Below are positions 5,822 to 16,044 of a stretch of DNA of 64,000 bases, one piece after another; position 1 is the first letter of the stretch; each line of letters starts with the position of its first letter. Source of the stretch: PFJX01 sp964542455 (GTDB taxonomy: Bacteria > Pseudomonadota > Gammaproteobacteria > Burkholderiales > Thiobacillaceae); the NCBI GenBank assembly GCA_964542455.1, contig CAZIUC010000001.1:186001-250000 (forward strand). The letters run 5' to 3'. Both the position numbers and the translations under genes were made by a program. Below the pieces are notes generated by a model. It saw only the letters and a program-made list of their open reading frames with translations, ran no database searches and was not told the DNA's origin.

Positions 5822-8725
5822 TTACATCCCGCTCAGGCTGAAGTATTCCAGCAGGCTCAATCCGGAAATGCCGGAGAGGAAACCGAGTACTGTGCGGGCG
5901 AGCGGCTGCTGACTCAGGTTGGCGAACACGCCGACGTTGATGGTGCGGATCTGGTTCACCATTTCGTCGACCTGGCTGACCAGGCCGCCTTCACATTCTC
6001 CCAGCAGTTGCATGCGGTAGCGCGCGAGGCGGCGCAGGGCTTCCGAGCGCACGCCTTCCGCGACCCGGCGCAGGCGCCAGGCCGAACCCAGCAGCACGAC
6101 CAGGGTGAAGCCCACCAGCAGATAGAGCGAAAGCGGCACCACCCAATGGTCGAACAAGCTGCTTTGCGCGAAGAACAACAGGAACAGGATCAGGAAAGGG
6201 TAATAAACCAGGCGTTGCACCGGTTCGGTGGCGCGCGCCAGAAGTTGCACGTCCATCCAGTCGTCGTACAGGCATTCCAGGCTGGCGTCCGGCATGCCGA
6301 AGCGGTCCAGACTGTGCGCCGGCCAGCGGGTTTCGCCGGCGAGGGCGCGCGCCATGGTGATGGCGTGGCGGGTCACGCGCAGGACATAGACCAGGAGCCA
6401 CAGAAAGGCCGAGATCGACATGACCGCGATGCCGTAGTCCAGCGCGCGCATGGTGAAACTGCGCACCGGCGCGCGGGGAAAGCCGTAGGCCATGAAGATC
6501 GCCACGCCCAGGGCCCAGAACATGAGGATCACGAGCAGGTAAGGGCGGGCACTTTGCATGAAGGACGGTGGCTTGAGCGAGCCCAGGGCGCGCCGCAGCA
6601 GGGAGCGGCTGTCGTGCCGGCGGGTCGGGGCGAGCCGAGGTTCGTGCCCAAGCGCGCGTAGGTAGTCACGCCACACGGTCAGGGTGGAAATGCGTGAGTC
6701 GGCGCTCGGGGCGCCGTGCCGAACACCCTTGAAGTAGCGGGTCATGCAGCGCCGCGCGCTCGCCGCCATCGTGCCTTGCGCGCGCGCCAGCAGACACAGG
6801 GCGAGCAGGCCCGCGCCCAGGCGGATGAATTCGGTGGGCCAGGCGCTACCGCCTTCCACCCAGCCGAATGGCTCGCCGGCCGGCATCGGCAGACAGGCCA
6901 CGAAGCTGGCCGTGAGCAGGGCAAGGGCGGCGGCGCTGTAAACCCAGTGGCGACGACGACGCGGCTGGCGCATGGCGCGGCGCCAGTCGGGGTAGAGCAG
7001 CGCCAGCAACAGGGCGCCGCTGGCCAGCGTGGCCAGCACCCAGCCCAGTCGCCACAGTGGCAGATCGCGGGCGGCAGAAGCCTGGGGATTGACGCAGTGG
7101 CCGGGGAAGTCCGCGCAACCGCCGGCAATCGTGTTCAGGGGGATGAACTGGCTACGCCCCACCTCGAACAGCCGTGCCTGGCGCCAGGCGGCGTGATTGG
7201 TCGTGCCGCCCGCCATTTCCGCCAGCACCGCGCGCGTGGTTGCATAGGCGGCCGTCTGGTAGCTGTCGCGGAACGGCGGCGCGTCGCCCTGTACCGGCGC
7301 GGCCAGGCTGAGGCCGTAGCCGGAGGCGACCAGCAGGTTGCGGGTGTAGCGGTTGTCGGCCGGGTGCAGCATGGCCGCGTCCAGGTCGGTGGTGAAGAAG
7401 ATGGCATCCGGAATGGCGCCGCGCATCGCTTCCAGGGCGAGCAGTTTGTCGTGGTAGTCGTCGCCGAGGATGCCGATGGCGCGTATCCCCGGCTTGCCCG
7501 CGCGTTGCAGCTCGCTTTGCCGGCGCAACAGGTCTTGCGCCAGACGGCGCAGGTAGTCGATCTGGGCATCGCCTTCCGGTCGCTCGATGGCGGTCTTTTC
7601 GTCCTTGCCGGACTGGTCATCCTTGCTGGAAGCCCCTCCTGCCTGTTTGCCATCGACGCCGCGCAGATAACCGGTTTTCAGCACTTCGACCCGGTATGGC
7701 CGCAGGGCCTGTTCAAGCGCCGCCGAGAGGCCGCGCGCATAGGCCGTGTCGCGCTGCCCGACCAGGGCCACGGTGATGCCCGCCGTTCCGAGCACGGGCA
7801 CGTTCCTTCCAGGCAAGGCTTTCCCACGCCAGGTCGGCCAGCGCCCGTCGATACCGCGCGCCGCCAGTTCGCCCGCCAGAGCCTGTGCCAGTTGGGCATC
7901 GTCGGCGATCTGGCTGGTGAAACCGCCGAAGCGGCCGGCGAAGACGCTATCGAGATCGCCGGCGCCGCCTTGCAGGTTGTCCGGCGCCAGGGTGGCGAAG
8001 GGGGAATGCCAGTGCAGGCGCCGGGCGAAAGCCGTCGTGGTTTCGTTGTCATACAAACCGCGCAATGTCCCGCTCGAAGCCGGGCCGATCAGATGCAGGT
8101 CGCAACTGGGCGGCAACGTCTCCAGCAATTGCCGCATGCGCGCCAGCAGCGGGGCCGCGCCGCCTTCGCGCGGGCGCTGTCCCAGCGCGGCCTCGTCCAG
8201 CCAGAGCAGCAGGATATGGCGCCTGGCGACGCCCTGATTCGTACCGGTTTCGCGCGTGTGCCACTCGAACGGCAGCAGTTTGGGCATGCCGGGTTCCACA
8301 TAGCCGATGTGCTCGGCGTCTTCCGGCGCGTAGCCGGCCGTGCCCAGGGCGGAAACCACGGCATAGCGGATGCGGCGGCGAAATTCCTCCGCCCCCACGT
8401 AGGGTGAACCAGGCAGCAGGATGCCTAGCGCGGCGACCGTGCAATCTTTGTTCGCGCCACATTTTGTCCCCGCCTGTTTGCTTAGCCAGTCCAGCGTGTG
8501 GCCATCGTCGGGATGCTTGTCCTGGTGCCGCGCGACCGCCGAAAACGGGTCTTGCCAGAGGCGCGCTTCGGCTTGTTGCACGCCGACACTGTCCACCCCG
8601 GCCAGCGGCTGATCCGGCCGCGTGCCGATCAGCGGCCAGGGCGTGAAAATGGCGCCCAGCGCCAGCATCAGGGCCAGCAGGAACGGCGACCAGGTGGTGA
8701 AGCCGGCGGGGCGATCACTGTCCAT
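5822..8725 (-). CDS. Large membrane protein with periplasmic receptor-like domain, last gene of the lipase/patatin operon
   Basis: 967 residues, family not recognised. One N-terminal helix (about 14-32) is followed by some 540 presumably periplasmic residues, then seven to eight hydrophobic helices between about 575 and 895 and a short C-terminal region. Residues about 310-520 resemble a periplasmic-binding-protein-like fold: a strand-turn start GITVALVGQRDTAYARGLSAA, a strand GIRAIGILGDDYHDKLLAL, then IPDAIFFTTDLDAA and LLVASGYGLSLA. That is fold-level inference only. The start ATG lies three bases after the patatin stop, so the two are almost certainly co-translated. A membrane sensor or scaffold for the upstream enzymes is plausible but unproven. 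Confidence 0.7.
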   Translation of the reverse strand: MDSDRPAGFTTWSPFLLALMLALGAIFTPWPLIGTRPDQPLAGVDSVGVQQAEARLWQDPFSAVARHQDKHPDDGHTLDWLSKQAGTKCGANKDCTVAALGILLPGSPYVGAEEFRRRIRYAVVSALGTAGYAPEDAEHIGYVEPGMPKLLPFEWHTRETGTNQGVARRHILLLWLDEAALGQRPREGGAAPLLARMRQLLETLPPSCDLHLIGPASSGTLRGLYDNETTTAFARRLHWHSPFATLAPDNLQGGAGDLDSVFAGRFGGFTSQIADDAQLAQALAGELAARGIDGRWPTWRGKALPGRNVPVLGTAGITVALVGQRDTAYARGLSAALEQALRPYRVEVLKTGYLRGVDGKQAGGASSKDDQSGKDEKTAIERPEGDAQIDYLRRLAQDLLRRQSELQRAGKPGIRAIGILGDDYHDKLLALEAMRGAIPDAIFFTTDLDAAMLHPADNRYTRNLLVASGYGLSLAAPVQGDAPPFRDSYQTAAYATTRAVLAEMAGGTTNHAAWRQARLFEVGRSQFIPLNTIAGGCADFPGHCVNPQASAARDLPLWRLGWVLATLASGALLLALLYPDWRRAMRQPRRRRHWVYSAAALALLTASFVACLPMPAGEPFGWVEGGSAWPTEFIRLGAGLLALCLLARAQGTMAASARRCMTRYFKGVRHGAPSADSRISTLTVWRDYLRALGHEPRLAPTRRHDSRSLLRRALGSLKPPSFMQSARPYLLVILMFWALGVAIFMAYGFPRAPVRSFTMRALDYGIAVMSISAFLWLLVYVLRVTRHAITMARALAGETRWPAHSLDRFGMPDASLECLYDDWMDVQLLARATEPVQRLVYYPFLILFLLFFAQSSLFDHWVVPLSLYLLVGFTLVVLLGSAWRLRRVAEGVRSEALRRLARYRMQLLGECEGGLVSQVDEMVNQIRTINVGVFANLSQQPLARTVLGFLSGISGLSLLEYFSLSGM

Positions 8726-8728
8726 GCT

Positions 8729-10591
8729 TCAGCCTTGCGGTTTGGCCGGAAGGCTCCCGTCGCGCAGGAACAGGCGATCAAATACTTTGCGATAGAGGAA
8801 AAAGCCGCCCGCCACCAGGAGCATGAGCACGGCGAAGGCAATGCCCAGTGGCAGCATCCAGGGCGTGACGCTGCTTTTCTTGAGCCATTTCCGCACTCGC
8901 TCGATGCCGGCGATCAGGACGGCGAAGACCAGCGCGACGGCGATGGCGACTTCGCTCAGGGTGAAATCAATATGCACCTGGTAGTCGAGCAGGTCGCCCG
9001 GTGAGCCGAAGTAATGGCCGATGCCCCACCAGATGAGCGCCACCAGGATGGCGGCCATCAGTGCCACCCAGGTCCATGCCTTCCCTGGCTGCAAGCTGAA
9101 AGCCTTGAAGAATTGCTTGCGGCCGACATCGAGCCGTTCGTGCAGTTCGTGCAGTTGCTTCGGGTCGCGCAGCAGCTCGCGCATGGCGAGGAAGCGCCAG
9201 CGTTCGTCTCTGAGCCACTCCTTGGCGTGGAGGGGGGCGAAACCCTTTTCCAGCGGGGCGTCGGCCAGACAATACCCGTCGTACATGAGCGCGTTCGCCT
9301 CGATATCGCTGAAGCTGTCCAGATCGGTGCGCAGCGTGGAAAGCCGGTAGACCCAGCCTTGCGGCGAATCGACCGGCGGCGGGAAAAACGGGTAGGCCTC
9401 GCTATTGGGGAATTCCTGGCGCAAGTGCATCAGCGCGTGGGCGGTCAGGCCGTTGTCCAGTACCAGCTCCTGGCCGGGGTCGACGGTGGCGGGTGGCGTT
9501 TCCTCCAGGCTGGTTTTAAGCGCGACGGCGGCGATCTGCCCGGCGTGGACGCGATACAGCGTCTCGTTGCGTATCTTGTTCATCATCACGTCATTGGCGC
9601 GCATCATCACCTGGACGGTCTTGTCGCTCAGTATGGTTTCGTCCTCCAGTTGGCCGGATGCGTCACTGATGACGAAGTGGGTGCATTCGTTATGAAACAG
9701 CGCGTCCACGCCCTGGTTGTCGTACACGCCGCCGTCGGACAGCTCGATGACTATTTCACCGCCCTCCGGGGTTTCGTAGAGGTCATGCAGGGCCAGCGGC
9801 GGGAATACGCCGGGCACGGCGGCGGAAGCGGCCACCGCGTCGGCCAGGGTGATACGCGCCAGCTTGTGCTTCTGTTTTTCATTCAGCGGTTTGCGTTGCG
9901 CGTTCCGCTTGCTCTTGTCTTCCTCGTAGTAGTAGTCCTCTTGCAGGCTGAGACGTTGCATCCGCACATTGCTGTCCACCTGTTTCATGAATTCGCGCCG
10001 CTGTGGTGGTTCGCCCACATAAGCGCCGGTGAAGTGCCAGGTGTGCCCGGTGTTGAGGCAGGTGGCGTTGATTACCAGGACGGGAATCTTGTAGGGGTGG
10101 CTGTCGTTGTAGACACTCGCGCTGACACCGTTGTTGTCCGGGTCGATGAAGATGTCCTTGAGCAGGATGCTCGGCTCGCTTGTGAGTACGTCGTAGAAAT
10201 GGAGATTGAGCAGTTCCGCCAGACGGTTGCTGCGCGAGTAGTCCGCGCCGGCCATCAAGGCGTTCTTTAACGGGTTGCTGAACAGGCGCAGGCGGATGTT
10301 CTTTTGTACCGCCGCGAGAAAATCCACCTCGATCTCGCGCACGATCATTCGATACATCTCCGGCGTCGGCGGCTTGGCGCAGCCGGGGCGCTTGCCCTCC
10401 AGTAGTTGCTTGACCTTGAGGTAGTAGTAGGCGCCGATGATGGAGCCGCCGGACACTGTGGAAAGCACCTCGACCTGGTGCAGCATCTCCCGTTCGGCCA
10501 GGGCGGCGAGCACGCCGATGTGGAAAAGCGAGGCGCGAAAACCACCGCCGGAGAGGCAGAGGCCGAGGCGGGAACGGTTGCTGTCGGGCAT
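8729..10591 (-). CDS. Patatin-like phospholipase with C-terminal membrane anchor
   Basis: 620 residues. The N-terminal patatin domain shows the oxyanion glycine loop SGGGFR (residues 14-19), the nucleophile elbow TVSGGS with Ser47 as probable nucleophile, and the catalytic DGG with Asp286 (ELSDGGVYDN). The dyad is therefore intact. The C-terminal quarter has three hydrophobic helices (about 506-530, 548-566, 578-603), which anchor the enzyme in the inner membrane. There is no signal peptide, so the catalytic domain should face the cytoplasm. Patatins hydrolyse acyl chains from phospholipids. It lies 15 bases after the lipase gene and 3 bases before the large membrane-protein gene. Confidence 0.88.
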   Translation of the reverse strand: MPDSNRSRLGLCLSGGGFRASLFHIGVLAALAEREMLHQVEVLSTVSGGSIIGAYYYLKVKQLLEGKRPGCAKPPTPEMYRMIVREIEVDFLAAVQKNIRLRLFSNPLKNALMAGADYSRSNRLAELLNLHFYDVLTSEPSILLKDIFIDPDNNGVSASVYNDSHPYKIPVLVINATCLNTGHTWHFTGAYVGEPPQRREFMKQVDSNVRMQRLSLQEDYYYEEDKSKRNAQRKPLNEKQKHKLARITLADAVAASAAVPGVFPPLALHDLYETPEGGEIVIELSDGGVYDNQGVDALFHNECTHFVISDASGQLEDETILSDKTVQVMMRANDVMMNKIRNETLYRVHAGQIAAVALKTSLEETPPATVDPGQELVLDNGLTAHALMHLRQEFPNSEAYPFFPPPVDSPQGWVYRLSTLRTDLDSFSDIEANALMYDGYCLADAPLEKGFAPLHAKEWLRDERWRFLAMRELLRDPKQLHELHERLDVGRKQFFKAFSLQPGKAWTWVALMAAILVALIWWGIGHYFGSPGDLLDYQVHIDFTLSEVAIAVALVFAVLIAGIERVRKWLKKSSVTPWMLPLGIAFAVLMLLVAGGFFLYRKVFDRLFLRDGSLPAKPQG

Positions 10592-10606
10592 GGCGGAACT
10601 CCTTGC

Positions 10607-11425
10607 TTAGAACGGATTGAACGCGCGGTTTTTTTCCAGGTTCGCCAGATAATTCTTCATGAAGTGATCCTTGAGGCCATCCGTGCCGACCTTGCCGAGG
10701 TCGTCGACGCGGCCTTCGATGCTATCGAGAAGACTGAACCAGAAATGCGGGTCAGTCTTCAGATCACCGTCGTGGTCGAAATAGAGAAAGGTGCCGATAT
10801 GGCTGAAGCCCATCAGGCGGGTCGGCACGCGAGTCACGACGTCGTTGTTGTTGACGAAGCGGAAGCTGCGGCCGCCGTTGTCCTGGTCGTAGGCCCGCTC
10901 GAAAACACGATCGCCGATACGCGGCTGCCCGAAGGTGTAGAGGCCGTGCACGGGTTTGTCGAATTCGTCGCGCAGGCGCGCCACGGCCAGCGCCGCCAGG
11001 GCCGCGCCCAGGCTATGGCCGGTGAACCAGAGTGATTGGCCTTTTTTGGGAATCTCGCCCAGCGTATCGACAAGCGTTTGCCAGACAGTCTCCAGAGCCA
11101 GGTGGAAGCCGGCATGAACCCGGCCACCGAAGGGGCCGTCGACCAGCACGGTATTCGCGTCGGCCAGCCAGTCCTGGAGCTTCTTCGGCTCGGTGCCGCG
11201 AAACGCCACCAGCACGATGCTGTCGTTTGCCGCCACGAACAACTGGGTATCGCGTTTGCTTGCCTTGGGACTTTCGATGAAGCGGGTTTGCTCCAGGCCC
11301 CATGCCTTGCAGCGCGTTTCGATCTTCTTCGCCGGCTCGTAGGCCAGTTCGGAGGCCAGGCCCAGGCAATAGGCGTTTTCCGGGTGGTAGAAAGTGGTGT
11401 CGGGGCGGAATTTCTCGAATGACAT
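10607..11425 (-). CDS. Class 3 lipase (Lipase_3, alpha/beta hydrolase)
   Basis: 272 residues without a signal peptide. The nucleophile elbow GHSLG has Ser138, the conserved VAFRGTE (about residues 73-79) precedes it, and NNDVVTRVP carries the likely catalytic Asp; a His follows in FSHIG. This is the fungal-type lipase family acting on acylglycerols or phospholipids. Second gene of the operon, 61 bases after the amidase and 15 before the patatin. Two different lipid hydrolases in one operon, both lacking export signals, is unusual. Confidence 0.88.
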   Translation of the reverse strand: MSFEKFRPDTTFYHPENAYCLGLASELAYEPAKKIETRCKAWGLEQTRFIESPKASKRDTQLFVAANDSIVLVAFRGTEPKKLQDWLADANTVLVDGPFGGRVHAGFHLALETVWQTLVDTLGEIPKKGQSLWFTGHSLGAALAALAVARLRDEFDKPVHGLYTFGQPRIGDRVFERAYDQDNGGRSFRFVNNNDVVTRVPTRLMGFSHIGTFLYFDHDGDLKTDPHFWFSLLDSIEGRVDDLGKVGTDGLKDHFMKNYLANLEKNRAFNPF

Positions 11426-11486
11426 GACCTGCTCCTCGTTTGTGTCGTTGACTACGGGGGATGCGCCTTCGCGCGCGATCCATCGT

Positions 11487-12317
11487 TCAGGCCGCCAGTA
11501 GATAGCGGCCGTGGCACCACCCCACCAGATCCATCACACCGCCCACCTCGTCCAGCACATCGACCTTCCACCACAGACCGCTTTGTTCCAGCGCCTGTAC
11601 CCGGGTGCCTGTCGGGATGGGGCTGCCGGCGAGGAGGGTGTGCTCGGTGCCGGGACCGCTTCGCACGTTGAGCGCCGCGCTGCTGATGAACACGGGTAGA
11701 TCATCTTCCTTGCGGCCATAGAGGCGGGCACGCAGGCTGACCAGCGGAAAGTCGGGGCCTGGGTCGCTCTTGCGCCCGGGGGCGATGTCGTCGTGGCCGA
11801 TGATGTCTTGCAACTGGTATTGGGAGATCAAGGCCTGCGCGACGCTGAAAACGGCGTCGATCTGTTCCGGGGTGTAAGTCTGCCAGCCGCTGGGGGGCAT
11901 GCCGAGGGCGTCGTTCTTGTGCCTGGCGACGCGCACCTGGTCGTCCGGGACGGCGATCTTGAGGGGTGAAACCCATTTCCCGGCGATGTGGTCGAGTCGC
12001 CCGACGTTATCCAGTTCGATGCCGATGGAGTAGTGGTTGAGGCCGCTCATGCCTTGCCAGATCGATGCGCCGGCATGCCACGCGACCACGTTGAAGGGGA
12101 CCAGTTGCGTGATCTGGCCGTCGCGACCGATGACCAGGTGCGCCGAGGCTTTGGCCCGCGGGTTGGCCAGCCAGCTGATGCTGCTGTCGGCATTGCGCCC
12201 GGCGGTGTAGTGCATGACCAGCCAGCGTGGTTGCAGGGGGCCATTTTTGTTGGGACTGGCGTGGTAGGGCAACGCGGTGCCGTCATCCTGAAGCAGCCGG
12301 TGATTACGGATTTTCAT
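11487..12317 (-). CDS. Cytosolic N-acetylmuramoyl-L-alanine amidase with C-terminal SH3 domain
   Basis: 276 residues from the ATG at 12317, which has GAGGAG at good spacing; a longer frame upstream lacks such support. Residues about 28-190 form an Amidase_2/AmpD-like domain: His36 in VMHYTAG, SIGIELDN, and the last zinc ligands in GHDDIAPGRKSDPGP. Residues about 205-276 are an SH3b domain (LNVRSGPGTEH). The enzyme cleaves muramoyl-alanine bonds in peptidoglycan or, like AmpD, anhydro-muropeptides. There is no signal peptide, so the normal site is cytosolic unless the protein is released by another route. First gene of the four-gene minus-strand operon. Confidence 0.85.
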   Translation of the reverse strand: MKIRNHRLLQDDGTALPYHASPNKNGPLQPRWLVMHYTAGRNADSSISWLANPRAKASAHLVIGRDGQITQLVPFNVVAWHAGASIWQGMSGLNHYSIGIELDNVGRLDHIAGKWVSPLKIAVPDDQVRVARHKNDALGMPPSGWQTYTPEQIDAVFSVAQALISQYQLQDIIGHDDIAPGRKSDPGPDFPLVSLRARLYGRKEDDLPVFISSAALNVRSGPGTEHTLLAGSPIPTGTRVQALEQSGLWWKVDVLDEVGGVMDLVGWCHGRYLLAA

Positions 12318-12462
12318 GAGAGCTCCTCGCCTGTTGTTGGTCACAGTGGATACAAGGGGCTTCAGCAAGGATGGTGCCAGGGCCGCGCCGCCGCTAAAGC
12401 GGCGCCACCAAGCTGATTCGGCCCCGCGACTGGGGCGGCCATGACCCGATCAGGCGAGCGCA

Positions 12463-12480
12463 TGGGTCATGATTGACCCA
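12463..12480. promoter_or_regulatory. Perfect 7-bp inverted repeat in the divergent intergenic region
   Basis: TGGGTCA-TGAT-TGACCCA lies between the amidase operon (minus) and the CopD-like gene (plus). A second copy of one arm, ATGACCC at 12441-12447, allows alternative pairing. It could be an operator or a hairpin. The neighbouring CGCCGC-TAAA-GCGGCG hairpin near 12391-12406 is a common intergenic repeat type. Nothing else is seen in 12318-12596. Confidence 0.4.
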
Positions 12481-12596
12481 CCCGCTTGCGCGCGGCACCC
12501 GGCTGCTGGCCATCTCTTCGTGACCTCGGGCAGGAGAGGCTGGTGCGGGTAAACTGCCGCCTGTCGCAGCCGTCGGCTGACCTCTCGGAGCCCGTC

Positions 12597-13049
12597 ATGA
12601 TCCATAGTCTGCTTGTCCTGTTCCATGTCCTAGCCACCGTCATCTGGGTGGGCGGGATGTTCTTCGCGCATCAGTGTCTCCGCCCGGCCGCGATCACCAC
12701 CCTGGAACCACCGTTGCGCCTCGCGCTATGGCGCGGCGTGTTCGGGCGTTTCTTTCCCTGGGTGTGGGTGTCGGTCATCGTGTTGCTCCTGAGCGGCCAT
12801 TTGATGATCGGGCAGATGGGTGGCATGGCCGCCGTGCCAACGCATGTGCATATCATGCTGAGCATTGGTTACCTCATGGCCGCGCTTTATGCCTATCTCT
12901 ACTTCGTGCCCTTCGCGGCCATGAAGCGCGCCGTCATGGCGGGGGAATGGCCGGCGGCGGGCGCGGCGCTGAACCGCATCCGGATGCTGGTGGGCACCAA
13001 TCTCACCCTGGGCCTGATCAACATCGCCGTGGTGCTCGTGCTGCGCTGA
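12597..13049 (+). CDS. CopD-family small membrane protein
   Basis: 150 residues with four hydrophobic helices and conserved His residues (LLVLFHVLATVIWVGGMFF near the start; HVHIMLSIGY near residue 80). This matches the CopD domain of copper-resistance and related b-heme-like membrane proteins. Stand-alone short forms are common in Betaproteobacteria, and their function (copper import or redox) is not established. ATG 12597 is the first start that gives the family N-terminus. It lies 22 bases before the MazG-like gene and may share its transcript. Confidence 0.7.
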   Translation: MIHSLLVLFHVLATVIWVGGMFFAHQCLRPAAITTLEPPLRLALWRGVFGRFFPWVWVSVIVLLLSGHLMIGQMGGMAAVPTHVHIMLSIGYLMAALYAYLYFVPFAAMKRAVMAGEWPAAGAALNRIRMLVGTNLTLGLINIAVVLVLR

Positions 13050-13071
13050 CCGGGCTGGGAGGCTGTCCATC

Positions 13072-13437
13072 ATGTCGACTCGGTTGCCGATCGTCACACT
13101 GGAGCAACTCGCCGAAAGCGTGCGCGAATTCGGCCGCGAGCGCGACTGGCACCTCTACCACACCCCCAAGAACCTCACCGCCGCCCTCATCGTCGAGGCG
13201 GCGGAACTGCTGGAACCGTTCCAGTGGCTCACCCCGGAGCAGAGCCTGAACCTGCCCGCGGCGAAGAAGGAAGCGGTGCGCCAGGAAATGGCCGACGTGC
13301 TGATCTATCTGGTGAGCCTGGCCAACTGCCTGGAAATAGACCTGCTGAAAGCCGCCGAGGACAAGCTGGCGATCAACGCCGCCAAGTACCCGGTGGAGAA
13401 GGCGAAAGGGTCCTGCGCGAAATCACACGAGCTTTGA
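13072..13437 (+). CDS. MazG-like nucleotide pyrophosphohydrolase (dCTPase/RS21-C6 type)
   Basis: 121 residues, single-domain all-alpha NTP pyrophosphatase. Metal-binding motifs are visible: EAAELLEPFQW (about residues 42-52) and EMADVLIYL (about 71-79), the EXXE-12-28-EXXD pattern of the MazG superfamily. These enzymes hydrolyse (d)NTPs to monophosphates for house-cleaning; substrate preference (dCTP and modified dCTP in RS21-C6) is family knowledge only. It is followed after 8 bases by the ferredoxin-like gene. Confidence 0.85.
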   Translation: MSTRLPIVTLEQLAESVREFGRERDWHLYHTPKNLTAALIVEAAELLEPFQWLTPEQSLNLPAAKKEAVRQEMADVLIYLVSLANCLEIDLLKAAEDKLAINAAKYPVEKAKGSCAKSHEL

Positions 13438-13445
13438 ACACCACC

Positions 13446-13757
13446 ATGAGCCACTTCAAACACCACCTGTTCTTTTGCCTCAACCAGCGCGAGGACGGCG
13501 CCGCCTGCTGCTCCGACCACAACGCCGAAGCCATGTTCGAGCACGCCAAGAAGAAGGCGAAAAAACTTGGCCTGCACGGCAAGGGCGGCGATTGCCGGGT
13601 CAACCGCGCCGGCTGCTTCGACCGCTGCGGCGAAGGCCCGGTGTGCGTCGTTTACCCGGACGCGGTCTGGTACACCTACGTCGACGCCGACGACATCGAC
13701 GAAATCGTCGAATCCCACCTGCGCGACGGCCAGGTGGTGGAGCGGCTGAAGATTTGA
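13446..13757 (+). CDS. Thioredoxin-like [2Fe-2S] ferredoxin
   Basis: 103 residues of the thioredoxin-fold 2Fe-2S ferredoxin family (COG3411). Candidate cluster ligands are Cys in FFCLN (residue 10), DCRVNRAGCFDRCGEGP and VCVVYPD. Electron-transfer partners are not known for this family. It overlaps the following hydrolase by 4 bases (TTGA, 13754-13757). The start ATG at 13446 has only a weak ribosome-binding site and may rely on coupling to the MazG-like gene. Confidence 0.8.
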   Translation: MSHFKHHLFFCLNQREDGAACCSDHNAEAMFEHAKKKAKKLGLHGKGGDCRVNRAGCFDRCGEGPVCVVYPDAVWYTYVDADDIDEIVESHLRDGQVVERLKI

Positions 13758-14352
13758 AGCGCCACAAACTTCGCATCAAGGTTCCCGTCGGTTACCTCGA
13801 AACCGTCATCGAGGAGCCGGACGGTGCCTCGCGTGGCCTCGCCCTGATCGCGCATCCACATCCCCTGAAAGGCGGCAGTCTCGACAACAAGGTCGCCTGG
13901 ACCCTGGCGCGCGCGGCCCTGGCCTGTGGCCTGATCGCGGTGCGGCCCAATTTCCGCGGTGTCGGCGGCAGCGACGGCAGCTTCGACCACGGCATCGGCG
14001 AAACCGAAGACCTGCTTGCTCTGGCCACCTCGGTCTCCAGCCACTACGGCACCCTGCCCTGGACTTTGCTGGGTTTCTCCTTCGGCGCCTACGTGCAGCA
14101 TCGGGTGGCCCGGGAACTTCATGCCGAGCGCCTGATCATGGTCGGCCCGGCGGTGTCCATGTACGAATTCGAGGCCAACAACATCCCCACGACCCTCATT
14201 CACGGCAACGAGGACGAAGTCATTCCCTTCGCCGCCGCGCACGACTACGCCGAACGGCACGACATTCCCCTGATAGAAATCGATGGCACCGGCCACTTCT
14301 TCCACGGCAGGCTGCGGGAACTGCAAACGCACGTGGAAGCGCTCATTTGTCC

Positions 14353-14356
<4 letters not shown>
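13754..14356 (+). CDS. Alpha/beta hydrolase (COG2945 type)
   Basis: 200 residues if translation starts at TTG 13754, which overlaps the previous stop. Conserved parts: AHPHPLKGGSLDNKV (oxyanion region), nucleophile elbow GFSFGAY with Ser near residue 113, HGNEDEVIP with the acid Asp, and GTGHFFHG with the catalytic His. The family is small serine hydrolases often next to NodIJ-type ABC genes; the natural substrate is unknown. The stop overlaps the ABC ATPase start (ATGA at 14353). Confidence 0.8.
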
Positions 14357-15256
<900 letters not shown>

Positions 15257-15264
<8 letters not shown>

Positions 15265-16033
15265 CCTCAACTGGTTTTCCATGGGTTGGTTCCCCGTCTG
15301 GCAGCGCAATTTCCTGGTCTGGAAGAAGCTGGCGATGCCGTCGCTGATCGGCAACCTGGCCGACCCGATGCTCTACATGCTGGGCCTGGGCTATGGCCTG
15401 GGAGGGCTGCTGCATGAGGTGGATGGCGTGCCGTATCTGAATTTCCTCGCCGCCGGCACGCTCTGCTACAGCGTGATGAACAGCGCCACCTTCGAGACGC
15501 TGTATTCCGCCTTCTCGCGCATGCATGTGCAGAAGACCTGGGATGCCATTCTCAACACGCCGTTGACGCTGCGCGATGTGCTGATCGGCGAGTGGGTCTG
15601 GGCGGCGACCAAGAGCCTGTTGTCCGGGGTGGCGATCATCCTGGTGATCTGGGGGCTGGGGCTGTATTCGAACTTCGCCCTGACGCTGGCGCTGCTGCCG
15701 GTGGTGGTGCTCATCGGGCTGTGCTTCGCCGGCCTGGGGCTGGCGATCAACGCGGTTTCGCCCAATTACGATTTCTTTCTCTATTACTTCGCCCTGGCGA
15801 TCACGCCGATGGTGCTGCTGGGTGGCGTGTTCTATCCGCCCACCGCGCTGCCTGACTGGTTGTCGGTTATCGCCGCCTGGTTGCCGCTGACCCACGCGAT
15901 CGAGCTGGCGCGGCCGCTGTTGCTGGGGCGCTGGCCGGATGCCGTGCCGTTGCATGTGCTGGTGTTGCTGGGCTATGGTCTGGCGGGGTTCACGTTGGGG
16001 TTGCGCCTGACCCGGAAGCGCTTGTTGCGTTGA
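15257..16033 (+). CDS. ABC-2 type permease (NodJ type)
   Basis: 258 residues, six membrane helices, with the ABC-2 family C-terminal signature region (GGVFYPPTALPDWL near residue 193). The GTG start at 15257 overlaps the ATPase end by 8 bases. Together they form a NodIJ-like exporter; outside rhizobia the cargo is not known. The gene ends 12 bases before a palindromic repeat that separates it from the convergent nuclease gene. Confidence 0.88.
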
Positions 16034-16044
16034 ACGCACGGGTT

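Noticed and set aside
6008..8407. Long plus-strand frames opposite the 967-residue membrane protein
   Set aside because: They are Gln/Arg/Gly-rich mirror frames with no start signals or domains.
12318..12368. A 17-codon N-terminal extension of the amidase
   Set aside because: ATG 12317 has a strong GAGGAG and begins the domain; the extension has neither support nor signal-peptide character.
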